A DNA stretch of 64,000 nucleotides from Paenibacillus sp. FSL K6-0276 (GTDB taxonomy: Bacteria; Bacillota; Bacilli; Paenibacillales; Paenibacillaceae), in NCBI RefSeq assembly GCF_037977235.1, contig NZ_CP150276.1, positions 5,146,001 to 5,210,000 on the forward strand, read 5' to 3'. The notes under the pieces were generated by a model. It saw nothing but the letters and a program-made list of their open reading frames with translations. It was not told the origin of the DNA and ran no database searches. Each line of letters begins with the position of its first letter. Position 1 is the stretch's first letter. Positions 30,482 through 39,472 of this stretch are shown one piece after another. The position numbers were made by a program, and so were the translations under genes.

Positions 30482-31987
30482 TCATGTTGCACTTTGTACA
30501 TCTTCCCACGCTAGAAATAGGCGCTTTATTCCTTCCTCCAGCTCCACAGCATTCAGATGGGCAAAAGAAAAACAAGCGGCTGGCTCCCCCGGCGAAATTT
30601 GATATAACGCCGCATCTCTGAAATCCGTGCCGCGCCTGCGCGCCGCCGCCCGGAATGCCACGAATTCTTCGCTGCTGCGCAGCCACCGCGCATATACTTG
30701 CAACCCCGCATCGCCAGGCAGCAGCTCGAACAGCTCCTTAAGCTGTTCCGACAGCAGAGTGCGGAGGATACGGCCACGTTCGCCATAAATGCGGGTCATC
30801 CGACGCAGATGACGACCATAGCCGCCAGTATTCATAAACCGCGCCAACGCACGCTGTTCCAGCAGTCCCACTGGCAAGGGCTCATACAGCGCCTTGGCGG
30901 CAATAGTCGGCTTCACCAGAGATGGGGGAAGCACTGCAAATCCAAGCCGGAGGCCAGAAAACATTGTGTTTGAGAGGGAGCCAATATACACAACCCGTTC
31001 TCCGCGATCTAGCGCTTTTAAAGGTTCGATTGGACGTCCCGCCCACCGGAACTCACTATCATAGTCATCTTCAACAATTACCGCTTCATGCCGCTGCGCC
31101 CATTCCAGCAAGGATCGCCTCCGTTCCAAAGGCAGCACCACGCCCGTAGGAAATTGACGACTCGGTGTAACAAATAACAGACGCGCATCCCAATCCTCCG
31201 GGATTAGTCCGCTACCATCCAGCTTCCCGCCTAGCATTCGTCCTCCGGTAATTTCCACCGCTCTGCGAATCCCATGAAACCCGGGATCCTCAACGACAGC
31301 TGATCCACCAGCATCAAGCAGCAGCTGTGTCAAAATAACGATGCCTTGCATCGAACCGCTAAACAATACGATATGCTCTGCATCCGCACGAATCCCGCGG
31401 GTAATCCGCAGATGCGCAGCAATAGCTTTTCGAAGTCCTTCATCTCCTTGAGGTGGACAAGTGCTTTGCAGAAATCCTCCTTCCTTCCCTCCGGCATAAG
31501 AAAGCGCTCTGCGCCATTCGGAGTAAGGAAAATGCTCCATCCGCATACCGCTGCTCAGGAAACTCACTACGTTCTCTTTACTTTCCTCATATAAGGGTGT
31601 CGGGCGCGCTAGCAATCGTTTCCCCCATACTGAAAGTGGAATCGTAGACTCGAATGCAGGGCCTCCCCCAGCAGCATCTTCCACCTCACCCAAAATCGAA
31701 TTTTCACGTTTACTATCACCAGAAGCTGAAGAGAAGCTATCTTCCGATACGAATGTCCCCCGCCCAGTTACTGTTCTTACATAACCATCAGCGAGCAACA
31801 TGTCATACACCTGCGCGACCGATCCGCGCGACAAACCATAGTGCATAGCAAGACTTCGTGTAGACGGCAACTGAGTGCCTCCCGGGAGGGTTCCCTCCAA
31901 TATTGCAGCGCGGAGCGCGTGATATAGCGCTAAATATTTGTAGCGGTGTACGGCCAGATATTGATCGTATGCCAGCGTAATGTTCAT
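30482..31987 (-). CDS. MocR/PdxR-type regulator (GntR DNA-binding domain fused to aminotransferase-like domain)
   Basis: The start ATG follows AAGGAGGGG. Residues 10-80 are a winged helix of the GntR family: LYHALRAAILEGTLPGGTQLP, then STRSLAMHYGLSRGSVAQVY. The rest is a fold-type I aminotransferase-like domain with IVEDDYDSEFRW and the pyridoxal-phosphate lysine region YIGSLSNTMFSGLRLGF. At the usual Schiff-base position there is SLSNTMFSGLR where active relatives have SFSKTL, so Asn replaces the lysine; the domain should at best bind the cofactor without an internal aldimine. Such proteins sense pyridoxal phosphate or control aminotransferase genes. It is divergent from a PNPOx-family gene, with paired TGGTCC sites between them. 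Confidence 0.9.
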   Translation of the reverse strand: MNITLAYDQYLAVHRYKYLALYHALRAAILEGTLPGGTQLPSTRSLAMHYGLSRGSVAQVYDMLLADGYVRTVTGRGTFVSEDSFSSASGDSKRENSILGEVEDAAGGGPAFESTIPLSVWGKRLLARPTPLYEESKENVVSFLSSGMRMEHFPYSEWRRALSYAGGKEGGFLQSTCPPQGDEGLRKAIAAHLRITRGIRADAEHIVLFSGSMQGIVILTQLLLDAGGSAVVEDPGFHGIRRAVEITGGRMLGGKLDGSGLIPEDWDARLLFVTPSRQFPTGVVLPLERRRSLLEWAQRHEAVIVEDDYDSEFRWAGRPIEPLKALDRGERVVYIGSLSNTMFSGLRLGFAVLPPSLVKPTIAAKALYEPLPVGLLEQRALARFMNTGGYGRHLRRMTRIYGERGRILRTLLSEQLKELFELLPGDAGLQVYARWLRSSEEFVAFRAAARRRGTDFRDAALYQISPGEPAACFSFAHLNAVELEEGIKRLFLAWEDVQSAT

Positions 31988-32009
31988 TGTTCCCCTCCTT
32001 GGCCAGCAA

Positions 32010-32050
32010 GTGGTCCATTAAAAACCATCTTAATTGGTCCTTTTTAATTG
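32010..32050. promoter_or_regulatory. Direct repeats TGGTCC(A/T)TT, probable MocR-regulator sites
   Basis: TGGTCCATTAAAAA and TGGTCCTTTTTAA lie 24 bases apart in the divergent region between the MocR-type gene and the PNPOx-family gene. MocR regulators such as PdxR often bind direct repeats of this kind in their own promoter region. The spacing corresponds to slightly more than two helical turns, so both sites face nearly the same side of DNA. Confidence 0.55.
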
Positions 32051-32130
32051 TCAACCACTCTACTATTCTTTAAAGAACATTTACATTGGAGCAAATGCTC
32101 TACACTATTAAGAAAGAGGACGTGATCTCT

Positions 32131-32748
32131 ATGCGCAGAAAAGAATTTAAAGTAGATCAGGAGGAAGATTTGGTCTCTTTTCTAGACGGAATGAGCTTCG
32201 GTTTTCTCGGGACAAGCGATGAACAGGGGCTACCGCGGGTGACACCGCTGAATTTTGTATATACAGGTGGGTGTTTCTATTTCCACGGCAGTCATGCTGG
32301 CGGCAAAATGAAGGCGATCCGTAATCAGCAGAGGGTCTGCTTTACCGTAGCGGATGAGTATGCACTGATTCCGTCTTATTTTAGCGATCCAGAGATGGCC
32401 TGCCCAGCAACCGCGTATTTTAAAAGTGTTACAGCCTACGGCACAGCCGAGCCCGTCGAAGACATTAGCGAAAAAGCCATCGTACTCTCCTTATTTATGA
32501 AAAAACTCCAGTCCGAGGGGGGCTATGATCCCATTGATGCAGAGGACCCTAAATACCGTCCCCGTCTAAAGGGAGTCGCGGTTGTGCGTATTACCCCCGA
32601 TGAGATCACGGCGAAGTTTAAGTTTGGGCAGAATTTGAAAGAAGAAGGACGTTCTGGGGTCATTTCCGGCTTATCTGAAAGAAATCACCCACGTGATGAA
32701 GAAACCATTGAAATGATGAAAAAATACTGTCCCTACCACTCCGAATAG
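32131..32748 (+). CDS. Pyridoxamine 5'-phosphate oxidase-family (split-barrel) flavoprotein
   Basis: The ATG opening MRRKEFKVDQ is preceded by AAAGAGGA and is preferred over an in-frame upstream ATG lacking a ribosome-binding site (205 residues). The N-terminal motif FGFLGTSDEQGLPRVTPLNF, followed by FYFHGSHAGGKMKAI, is the flavin-binding split barrel of NimA-like proteins; family members include putative nitroimidazole reductases and haem-utilisation proteins. VCFTVADEY and the central strands continue the barrel. The actual substrate is unknown. Being divergent from a pyridoxal-phosphate-sensing regulator suggests control by it. An aminotransferase gene follows after a decayed hairpin repeat. 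Confidence 0.85.
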   Translation: MRRKEFKVDQEEDLVSFLDGMSFGFLGTSDEQGLPRVTPLNFVYTGGCFYFHGSHAGGKMKAIRNQQRVCFTVADEYALIPSYFSDPEMACPATAYFKSVTAYGTAEPVEDISEKAIVLSLFMKKLQSEGGYDPIDAEDPKYRPRLKGVAVVRITPDEITAKFKFGQNLKEEGRSGVISGLSERNHPRDEETIEMMKKYCPYHSE

Positions 32749-32755
32749 TTGATAC

Positions 32756-32824
32756 GGATAAAGCAGTTTCTCGTACAAAATAAGCACTGAGTATAGTGTG
32801 AAACTTAAACTTCCTTAAATTTTT
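32756..32824. repeat. Strongly decayed copy of the bipartite-hairpin element
   Basis: CAGTTTCTCGTACAAAATAAG is followed by GTATAGTGTGAAACTTAAACTTCCTTAAAT, which matches the linker and hairpin two of the better copies with several substitutions. The left half of hairpin one is gone. Confidence 0.55.
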
Positions 32825-32926
32825 AAAAAACGTATCTTTCCAAGTGACGGTTGCAAGCGGCGGTGATATAATGTTAGGCAATGTTAACAGTATGTATCCC
32901 CAAAGAACCCTGGAAGGATGAAACTG

Positions 32927-34228
32927 ATGAATCCACTAGCTGGACAATTAAACGAAAGTATCAAAGCAGGAAATGAACATGTATATGATATGCTCTCTAT
33001 GCTAGGCAAAGAAATTTACTTCCCTAAGGAGGGCATCCTGAGTCAATCCGCTGAAGCAGGAGCTCACGCCAAGAAATACAACGCAACCATCGGTATTGCT
33101 ACTGAAGGCGGCGTGCCTATGCACCTCGGCGTCATTCAGGATAAACTCTCCGCTTACAGCCCTAAGGATCTGTATAGTTACGCTCCTCCAGCAGGTAAAC
33201 CAGAGCTGCGTACTGTATGGCGTGAAAAGATGCTGCGCGAAAATCCATCGCTAGAAGGTAAAACCATCAGCAATCCTGTTGTAACCAACGCCCTGACTCA
33301 TGGGCTTAGCATTGTCGCTGACCTCTTCGCAGAGCCAGGTGACGCTATCATCTACCCAGACAAGAACTGGGAGAACTATGAATTAACCTTTGGAATCCGC
33401 CGCCATGGGGAGACTGTTAACTATCCACTTTTCACAGAAGAAATGACCTTTAACAGTGCGGGTCTTGAAGAAGCACTTCTGGCTCAAAAAGAACGCGGAA
33501 AAGCGATCGTTCTGCTGAACTTCCCTAACAATCCTACAGGATATACTCCAGGGATTAAGGAAGGCGATGAAATCGTCGCAGCTATTCTTCGTGCGGCTGA
33601 GGAAGGCATTAACGTGGTTGTCGTAAGCGATGATGCCTACTTCGGACTTTTCTTTGAAGACTCACTAAAGGAATCATTGTTCGGTAAGCTTGCTCATCTG
33701 CACCCACGTGTGCTTCCAATCAAAATTGACGGTGCGACCAAAGAAGAATTCGTCTGGGGCTTCCGTGTTGGCTTCATCACTTATGCCTCGGAAGACAAGG
33801 ATCTTCTGGCTGCATTGGAACAAAAAACACTAGGTATCATCCGCGCTACCATTTCCAGCGGTTCGCATCCATCGCAAACCTTTGTACTGGACGCGTTGAA
33901 ATCTCCACAATTTGAAGAACAGAAGGAAGAGAAGTTCCAAATCATGAAAGGCCGTGCGAATAAAGTAAAAGCGCTGCTCGATAGTGGCAAATACGGCGAT
34001 GATGTATGGACGTATTATCCTTTTAACTCCGGCTACTTCATGTGTCTGAAGCTTCACACCGTTTCGGCTGAAGCCCTTCGACTTCACCTGATCCATAATT
34101 ACGGTCTGGGCACTATTGCTCTCGGGGAAACTGATTTGCGTATTGCCTTCTCTTGTATCGAAGAAGATCAGCTCGAAGATCTGTTCGATCTTGTATACGC
34201 AGGCGTTCGGGATCTGGAAAAAGCTTAA
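32927..34228 (+). CDS. Pyridoxal-phosphate-dependent aminotransferase, class I/II
   Basis: The ATG opening MNPLAGQLN has GGAAGG nine bases upstream and is preferred over the ATG three codons earlier, which overlaps that site (433 residues). Fold-type I features: LLNFPNNPTGYTP contains the Asn that contacts the cofactor ring, VVVSDDAYFGLFF the Asp pairing with the pyridine nitrogen, DGATKEEFVWGFRVGF the Schiff-base lysine and the following Arg, and LRIAFSCIEE the substrate-carboxylate Arg. The amino-group donor and acceptor cannot be read from the sequence. The N-terminal part (SYAPPAGKPELR) is that of aromatic or branched-chain aminotransferases. A terminator follows. Confidence 0.92.
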   Translation: MNPLAGQLNESIKAGNEHVYDMLSMLGKEIYFPKEGILSQSAEAGAHAKKYNATIGIATEGGVPMHLGVIQDKLSAYSPKDLYSYAPPAGKPELRTVWREKMLRENPSLEGKTISNPVVTNALTHGLSIVADLFAEPGDAIIYPDKNWENYELTFGIRRHGETVNYPLFTEEMTFNSAGLEEALLAQKERGKAIVLLNFPNNPTGYTPGIKEGDEIVAAILRAAEEGINVVVVSDDAYFGLFFEDSLKESLFGKLAHLHPRVLPIKIDGATKEEFVWGFRVGFITYASEDKDLLAALEQKTLGIIRATISSGSHPSQTFVLDALKSPQFEEQKEEKFQIMKGRANKVKALLDSGKYGDDVWTYYPFNSGYFMCLKLHTVSAEALRLHLIHNYGLGTIALGETDLRIAFSCIEEDQLEDLFDLVYAGVRDLEKA

Positions 34229-34249
34229 CAAATCTTTCATATTACCTAC

Positions 34250-34277
34250 AATCAGCTCCGCTTCTGCGGGGCTGATT
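34250..34277 (+). terminator. Intrinsic terminator after the aminotransferase gene
   Basis: The stem AATCAGCtCCGC / GCGGgGCTGATT with a 4-base loop is followed by TTTTTTTG. Confidence 0.9.
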
Positions 34278-34376
34278 TTTTTGTAGTCCACTCCGGCATT
34301 GGCCTATACATGCTTCTCTCTCCGCACATACAATACGATGTACTCAAGTACAACTCACACCGAAAGGGGAATGAAC

Positions 34377-34499
34377 ATGAGCGAAGAAGTAAGAGGCGGA
34401 CATGGTTGCTGTCACGGAGGTAGCCCTTTCACAAGTACTGGCGCCATTCTGGTTCTCTTTATCTTGTTGGTTATCATCAGCCGTTCACTCTTTGTCTAA
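34377..34499 (+). CDS. YjcZ-like small sporulation membrane protein
   Basis: The ATG opening MSEEVRGG follows AAAGGGG by six bases; earlier in-frame starts lack a ribosome-binding site. The 40 residues comprise a Gly/His/Cys-rich head (GGHGCCHGGS) and one membrane segment (AILVLFILLVIISRSLFV) ending almost at the C-terminus. This layout is that of the YjcZ family of small proteins made during sporulation in Bacillus. It is transcribed alone between two terminators. The molecular role is not known. Confidence 0.75.
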   Translation: MSEEVRGGHGCCHGGSPFTSTGAILVLFILLVIISRSLFV

Positions 34500-34570
34500 C
34501 CAGCGGTGACAGTCTAGGGAGAGAGCCTTGAGCTCTTTCCCATTTCCCCGTGGTACATGTCATTCCCCAT

Positions 34571-34622
34571 AAAAAAAGGCTCCCTCATCCGTAGAATTCT
34601 CTACTTTTGAGACAGCCTCTTT
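34571..34622 (-). terminator. Probable terminator of the helicase-ecsAB operon
   Basis: On the minus strand, AAAGAGGCTGtCTC pairs imperfectly with GAGgGAGCCTTTTTTT across a loop of about 25 bases, just past the ecsB stop. Confidence 0.65.
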
Positions 34623-34643
34623 ATTTCGCTATGAAATAGCTTC

Positions 34644-35864
34644 CTACAAATCCTCGTCATCCATCCGTGCGGCTTTGCGGGACAAGTATCCCTTAAACAG
34701 AAAGGATACCAGAAACCCTGCTGCAAATGTACCAATCACTGGTAGTAGACGGTCGCCTATAGAGGCTAGGAATGGTAAGCCAAGGATCAGTGCCACTATC
34801 AGGTGCGCGCGGAATACGAATTGTGTTGTGTTATCTGCCTTACTGCCTTCAGGAAAGGGATACACTGTCAGCCAAAAAGACTCACTATGCAATTTACGAA
34901 GTGCCGACAACTGCACACCAATAATGAACAGGAAGAACAAATAGATGGCGGTGCCAAAGTAACTGTCACGGTTCAACCAATTCAGCAGCAAGGCCAGCAC
35001 CGAAATCCGCATAATGATTCCGAAGATATCTCCCCGGGCGAAGCTTTTAGTCAGCAAATAGCGGTAAGCCGTATCCTTGCGCCAAGGTAGCCGAGCGCCC
35101 CATTTGGAAAGATAACGACGAGGATATACCCGTTGCTCACGGCCCGGTACATCAACGAACCAGCCCAGAACCATCAGCGCGCGTCCACCTTGATTCTTTT
35201 CCATGCTGATTAGTCTTTCCCACGGCACGGCGTGACGTCCAGGTACGGACAGTGCAACAAGATAGGCTGCTGCTAATAACACCATAAATATCAGACTTCG
35301 GCCGGCAGGCTGCCACAACCAAGCGGCAATGATGAGTCCTCCTACCGCCCAGCGTAAGAAAGTAAACACACCTGCCATCGGACGCGACAGCATAGCCACC
35401 TCTTTCCATAACCCGTAGCTCGCGATCAGCTTCACAGCTATCAGAATCAATACTGTAAATAAAAGTCGCTTAGGAGAGTCATCTGTACGTATGTACAACG
35501 GCCAAAGGGTAATGAGTACGAATAACAATCGAATAATCTTCCATACGTTCCCACTTACCCAGGAAGGCGCAAAATATTCCTTCATTCGGTGACCTTGGGG
35601 CAGAAGAAAGATCGTATCCGGGGTCTGCAAATAGGTTCGGAAGCTGCTATGCACTGCTGCAGGCAGCAGTATTGCAAGCATAATCCAGCGAATGGGAATG
35701 CCTTCAGGTACATTCTGTAACAGCGATGTATACCAAGCCGAGAAGACAATCAACACGAAGAGGAAGACCATAGCCACGCCGCTTTGAATGATATATCCCA
35801 CATAAGGAAGCATACTTCCCATGAATCGACCTCGCCGAGTGCGCCGCAGCTCTTTCAAATCCAT
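34644..35864 (-). CDS. ecsB: ABC transporter permease, EcsB-like
   Basis: A membrane protein of 406 residues, close to Bacillus EcsB (about 408), with eight or more hydrophobic segments, among them VAMVFLFVLIVFSAWY, ILALLLNWL and IIGVQLSALRKL. It starts one base after the ecsA stop, with AGGGAGGG inside the end of ecsA. The Ecs ABC transporter of Bacillus affects secretion, competence, intramembrane proteolysis and pheromone processing; its substrate is debated. It forms an operon helicase-ecsA-ecsB that ends in a terminator. Confidence 0.88.
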   Translation of the reverse strand: MDLKELRRTRRGRFMGSMLPYVGYIIQSGVAMVFLFVLIVFSAWYTSLLQNVPEGIPIRWIMLAILLPAAVHSSFRTYLQTPDTIFLLPQGHRMKEYFAPSWVSGNVWKIIRLLFVLITLWPLYIRTDDSPKRLLFTVLILIAVKLIASYGLWKEVAMLSRPMAGVFTFLRWAVGGLIIAAWLWQPAGRSLIFMVLLAAAYLVALSVPGRHAVPWERLISMEKNQGGRALMVLGWFVDVPGREQRVYPRRYLSKWGARLPWRKDTAYRYLLTKSFARGDIFGIIMRISVLALLLNWLNRDSYFGTAIYLFFLFIIGVQLSALRKLHSESFWLTVYPFPEGSKADNTTQFVFRAHLIVALILGLPFLASIGDRLLPVIGTFAAGFLVSFLFKGYLSRKAARMDDEDL

Positions 35865-35865
35865 A

Positions 35866-36612
35866 TTATTTCCCTCCCTGAACCAGCTCGTAGAACAGCT
35901 GCTCCAAAGTCAGCCCCTGTAGTCCAGTGGTTGCCGCAATTTCTTCCAGCGTTCCTTGAGCAATCACCTTACCTTTATGCAGCACAATAAAGCGGTCGCA
36001 ATAATTCTCAATGGTAGAAAGAATATGAGAGCTAAGCAGAATAGAGGATCCTGATTTTTTCAGATCCATCATGAAATCAAGCAGGGAGCGAATACCTAAC
36101 GGGTCCAGTCCTAAAAAAGGCTCGTCGATGACATATAACGCAGGGCGCGCCACAAAAGCGCACATGATCATGACCTTCTGCTTCATTCCTTTGGATAGAT
36201 GGGTCGACAGCGTGTCCATCTTATCCTCCATATGGAACAGCTTAGCTAGATGCAAGCTACGGGTCTCGTAATCACTTTGTTCTACCCCATACGCTCTTGC
36301 TGTAAATTCAACATGCTCACGTACCGTCATTTCATCATATAGAAGAGGCGATTCTGGCACAAAAGTCAAAGCATTGTGATATCCGATTGGATCTTCAGCA
36401 CGAGTCTTGCCCTTTACTGTGATATCGCCCTTGTGGGGCGACATCAGTCCTAGAATATGCTTCATCGTCGTACTTTTTCCTGCTCCGTTTAAACCAATCA
36501 ATCCAACCATTTCGCCAGGCTGCACCTGAAGCGCAATATCATGCAGCACCGGCTTATTCAGGCTGTATCCACCACTGAGGCCCGTAATTTGCAATACGGG
36601 AGAATTATTCAT
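35866..36612 (-). CDS. ecsA: ABC transporter ATP-binding protein, EcsA-like
   Basis: A 248-residue ABC ATPase matching EcsA in length. Walker A is GLNGAGKST, the Q-loop lies near VPESPLLYDEM, the signature is LSKGMKQK (a variant of LSGGQ), Walker B is LYVIDEPFLGLDP, and the switch histidine is in LSSHILS. Its ATG overlaps the TGA of the upstream DEAD-box helicase as ATGA, and it is followed at once by ecsB. It should power the EcsB permease on the inner face of the membrane. The tie to a helicase gene is unusual. Confidence 0.92.
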   Translation of the reverse strand: MNNSPVLQITGLSGGYSLNKPVLHDIALQVQPGEMVGLIGLNGAGKSTTMKHILGLMSPHKGDITVKGKTRAEDPIGYHNALTFVPESPLLYDEMTVREHVEFTARAYGVEQSDYETRSLHLAKLFHMEDKMDTLSTHLSKGMKQKVMIMCAFVARPALYVIDEPFLGLDPLGIRSLLDFMMDLKKSGSSILLSSHILSTIENYCDRFIVLHKGKVIAQGTLEEIAATTGLQGLTLEQLFYELVQGGK

Positions 36613-38114
36613 TGACCGTCACCTCTCGGAGTTTTGTCTTTCAACCACTTTGGTGCTCCCTTATTCTTACGATTCTTTTCACGTTCCGCATTGCTGCTGC
36701 GCTTACTACGTGCAGGAGTGGTACCTCCGCGCGCGCCTGCGGAAGGATTCACGCTACGCTCCGAATCGCGCTGTTGTTCTCCGCTTGCCTCACTTGTATG
36801 GATCGTAGCCAGTCTTTTGGCAGGTTGCTGCCCTGTGCTGGTTGTAGACGGCTGAGTACCTGCATTCCCAGATGTTCGAACCTGCGGATTGCTGCTACGC
36901 GAAGGAGCCCCGTCGCGGCGTTGTCCGCTGGTTTCATTACTACGTCCTCGTCCATTATTCAAAGAGTTCCGCGCCTCATCTGCTGCTAGCACCTTGCCAC
37001 CGACCATTTCCCGTTCTTCAAGGGCAATATCCAGTTCACGGGCAAATTTACGCATGATAAAGGTCTGCTGCTCTGTCACAATCGTTACGGATAATCCGCG
37101 TTTTCCCATCCGACCTGTACGACCAGCACGGTGTACATAATGCTCCGAATCAAAGGCAGGATCGAAACTAACTACCAGAGACAGGTTCTCAATATCCAGT
37201 CCTCTGGCAGCCACATCACTGGCAACGAGCACACGGAATTTTCCCTCGCGGAAACGAGACAATACATTACTGCGCGTTACTTTATCAGCATCACCGTAAA
37301 GTGCAGCTGCGGTCAGTCCAAGATGGTTCAACTTCGCCTCTACCTCTGCAATATCATCAGTAGCATTCACGAACACAATCGCTTTATCTGGATTGTAATG
37401 GCGAATCACCCGCCGCAGCATGTCTATTTTGTTGCGTTCTTCAGCAACAACATAATGATGTTCTAGACTTTCAGCCGTCATTACACCAGGAGCAATTCCG
37501 ACCTCGGCTGGGTTCTTCATTTCACGATTAGCCAATGCTTTCGTCTCCGGTCCAATCGTTGCTGACAGCATAACCAATTGACGCGAACGCAGCGCACTAC
37601 TAACGATTTTCGTTACCTCGCCGGCCCCGCTAAGCTGAAACATTTGGTCAGCTTCATCTAGAACAATTGTGCTGACTTCATGCATCTTCAACTTGCGAAG
37701 TCCAATCAGTTCCCGGATTCGGCCGGGGGTTCCCACGACAAGCTGTGGATGCTCACGTAGTTTGTCAATCTGGCGTTTGATTGCTGCTCCTCCAATGAGT
37801 CCCATCACCCGAATCCCGCGGTGTTCGCCATAGCGTTCCGCCTCGCGTAAGATTTGCATCGCCAGCTCTTGTGTAGGGGCGAGCACCAGCTTTTGGACCA
37901 CCTTCTGCTCCGGGTTAATTGTTTGAAGCAGAGGCAACAGATAGGCCAGGGTCTTACCCGTTCCTGTCTGGGAAGCTGCAATAACATCTCTTCCCTCCAG
38001 CAGAAGTGGAATCGTCTGCTCTTGTACCGGGGATGGGGCGTTAATGCCGAATTCCGACAATCGGGCAACGAGGTCTTCCTGAATGCCGATAGCCGCAAAA
38101 GAAGCTTTATTCAT
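36609..38114 (-). CDS. DEAD-box RNA helicase with long disordered basic tail
   Basis: All core motifs are seen: Q motif (SPVQEQTIPLLLEGRD), motif I ASQTGTGKT, Ia PTQELA, GTPGR, motif II DEAD, motif III SAT, then DVAARGLDIENL (motif V) and HRAGRTGRMGKRG (motif VI). The core ends near residue 385. The last 115 residues are low-complexity, rich in Arg, Ser, Gly, Asn and Gln, ending in a basic patch (RKNKGAPKWLKDKTPRG) that probably binds RNA. It unwinds RNA duplexes using ATP; roles in ribosome assembly, RNA decay or cold growth are usual. The core resembles the short YfmL/RhlE-like enzymes more than CshA. It leads the operon with ecsAB. Confidence 0.93.
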   Translation of the reverse strand: MNKASFAAIGIQEDLVARLSEFGINAPSPVQEQTIPLLLEGRDVIAASQTGTGKTLAYLLPLLQTINPEQKVVQKLVLAPTQELAMQILREAERYGEHRGIRVMGLIGGAAIKRQIDKLREHPQLVVGTPGRIRELIGLRKLKMHEVSTIVLDEADQMFQLSGAGEVTKIVSSALRSRQLVMLSATIGPETKALANREMKNPAEVGIAPGVMTAESLEHHYVVAEERNKIDMLRRVIRHYNPDKAIVFVNATDDIAEVEAKLNHLGLTAAALYGDADKVTRSNVLSRFREGKFRVLVASDVAARGLDIENLSLVVSFDPAFDSEHYVHRAGRTGRMGKRGLSVTIVTEQQTFIMRKFARELDIALEEREMVGGKVLAADEARNSLNNGRGRSNETSGQRRDGAPSRSSNPQVRTSGNAGTQPSTTSTGQQPAKRLATIHTSEASGEQQRDSERSVNPSAGARGGTTPARSKRSSNAEREKNRKNKGAPKWLKDKTPRGDGQ

Positions 38115-38211
38115 AAGTGTAATTCATCCTTTTCGCTTGAGATAATATCTTCATTATATGCCAAAAAGGCCTCTCCACCAAATGGAAGGCCAATAATGCT
38201 ACCAGTAGGCT

Positions 38212-38988
38212 CTATTTTCTGTTCATCGCATTATATGTAAGCTTGTCCGCCAGGCGAGGAAACAGACCATAAAGCCGAATACCAAACCCTGCTAGACCCG
38301 GAAGATCGATCTCTTCTTTGCCAGTTTCCATGACCTTCACGATCTTAGAAGAGACATGTTCTGGCGTCATCATCATCCGAGCTACGCTCTTTTCATAGTT
38401 TCCGGAAGGGTCAGCCGTTTTGAAAAAGTCCGTAGCAATCGGACCAGGGTTCACAGCCGAGACGACAATTCCGCTCTTCCGCAGCTCCTGTCGGAGCGCA
38501 TTCGTGAATCCAAGAACAGCATGCTTGGTAGCTGTATAGGCCACAGATTTGGCTGTGCCGATCTTCCCTGCCATGGAAGCCACATTTACGATCTGGCCAC
38601 TTCCCCGCTCTAGCATATGTGGAACCACAGCCTTCGTACAGCGAACAATCCCCATGTAGTTAACATCCATCATATCATCAAATTCATGAGGCTCCATCTC
38701 TGTAAAAGCAGCGAATTTACCGTACCCGGCGTTATTTAGCAAAATATCAACTCTACCGTAAGTCGCTAAAATTTGAGCAAAGGTCTCTTGAACACCCTCG
38801 GCATCTGTTACATCGCATGTATACAGTCCAAAAACGCCCGGGATACCGGCCGCTGTTTCTTTCAGCTTCGCTTCGGAACGTGCCACTAGAACGGGAATAG
38901 CACCCTTCTTACTAAGCATTTGTGCGGTTAATGCACCAATGCCACTTGACGCTCCTGTAATCACAACCACCTTATCTTTGAGTACCAT
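38212..38988 (-). CDS. Short-chain dehydrogenase/reductase
   Basis: A classical SDR of 258 residues. It has the cofactor loop VITGASSGIGALTAQ, the NAG motif (LLNNAGYGKF), the catalytic Ser near VNVASMAG, and YTATKHAVLG with the catalytic Tyr and Lys four residues apart. PGPIATDFF follows. The residue after the second strand (VARSEAKLKE) has Arg, which favours NADP(H). The substrate is unknown. The end of the protein (FGIRLYGLFPRLADKLTYNAM) is common to bacterial SDRs that often act on lipids or ketones. An AGGAG lies 14 bases before the ATG, slightly far. Confidence 0.92.
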   Translation of the reverse strand: MVLKDKVVVITGASSGIGALTAQMLSKKGAIPVLVARSEAKLKETAAGIPGVFGLYTCDVTDAEGVQETFAQILATYGRVDILLNNAGYGKFAAFTEMEPHEFDDMMDVNYMGIVRCTKAVVPHMLERGSGQIVNVASMAGKIGTAKSVAYTATKHAVLGFTNALRQELRKSGIVVSAVNPGPIATDFFKTADPSGNYEKSVARMMMTPEHVSSKIVKVMETGKEEIDLPGLAGFGIRLYGLFPRLADKLTYNAMNRK

Positions 38989-39016
38989 AAAAAGTATTTC
39001 AGCTCCTAACTCTTGC

Positions 39017-39472
39017 CTAAGAGATCATCACCTGAATATCCATCTCTCCGACCCCATCCATCAATAACGGAATACTAAGCGCTCTGCGAGGTAAAAAGGA
39101 CATGCTCTCTAGCTTCATAATTTGAGGTGGGCTTATATCTACTGTAACTCCCTGATTATATAGAATCGTACTGGCATTCCCACTGATCATATTCCCCAGC
39201 TCTGAAATTGCACTCTGACCCATCTCATCCATCTCCGTAATCACATAGCCGCCCATCATAATTGATACCATTCGCAAGGCTACCTGCTCCGCGATACCAA
39301 ATATAATATCTCCGCTCAGCTGACCAGTCATTCCCACTTGAATCCATATATGATTATCGATCAGTTCAATTTCTTTAATACCTAAATTCCCAGTAGAAGG
39401 CGAGACCTGAATCACTTGTTCTATAACTGTCCGTGCAGACTCTAAAAACGGATTAATTACTTCTGCTTTCAT
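39017..39472 (-). CDS. cheX: CheX-like chemotaxis phosphatase
   Basis: A 151-residue member of the CheC/CheX/FliY family. The catalytic signature of this family, D/S-x-x-x-E-x-x-N-x-x-x-x-N, is present as SAISELGNMISGN near residue 88. In this family the Glu and Asn remove phosphate from CheY, shortening the motility signal. Only one copy of the signature is present, as in CheX (CheC has two). No chemotaxis gene adjoins it. It stands alone, divergent from the LysR gene. Confidence 0.88.
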   Translation of the reverse strand: MKAEVINPFLESARTVIEQVIQVSPSTGNLGIKEIELIDNHIWIQVGMTGQLSGDIIFGIAEQVALRMVSIMMGGYVITEMDEMGQSAISELGNMISGNASTILYNQGVTVDISPPQIMKLESMSFLPRRALSIPLLMDGVGEMDIQVMIS

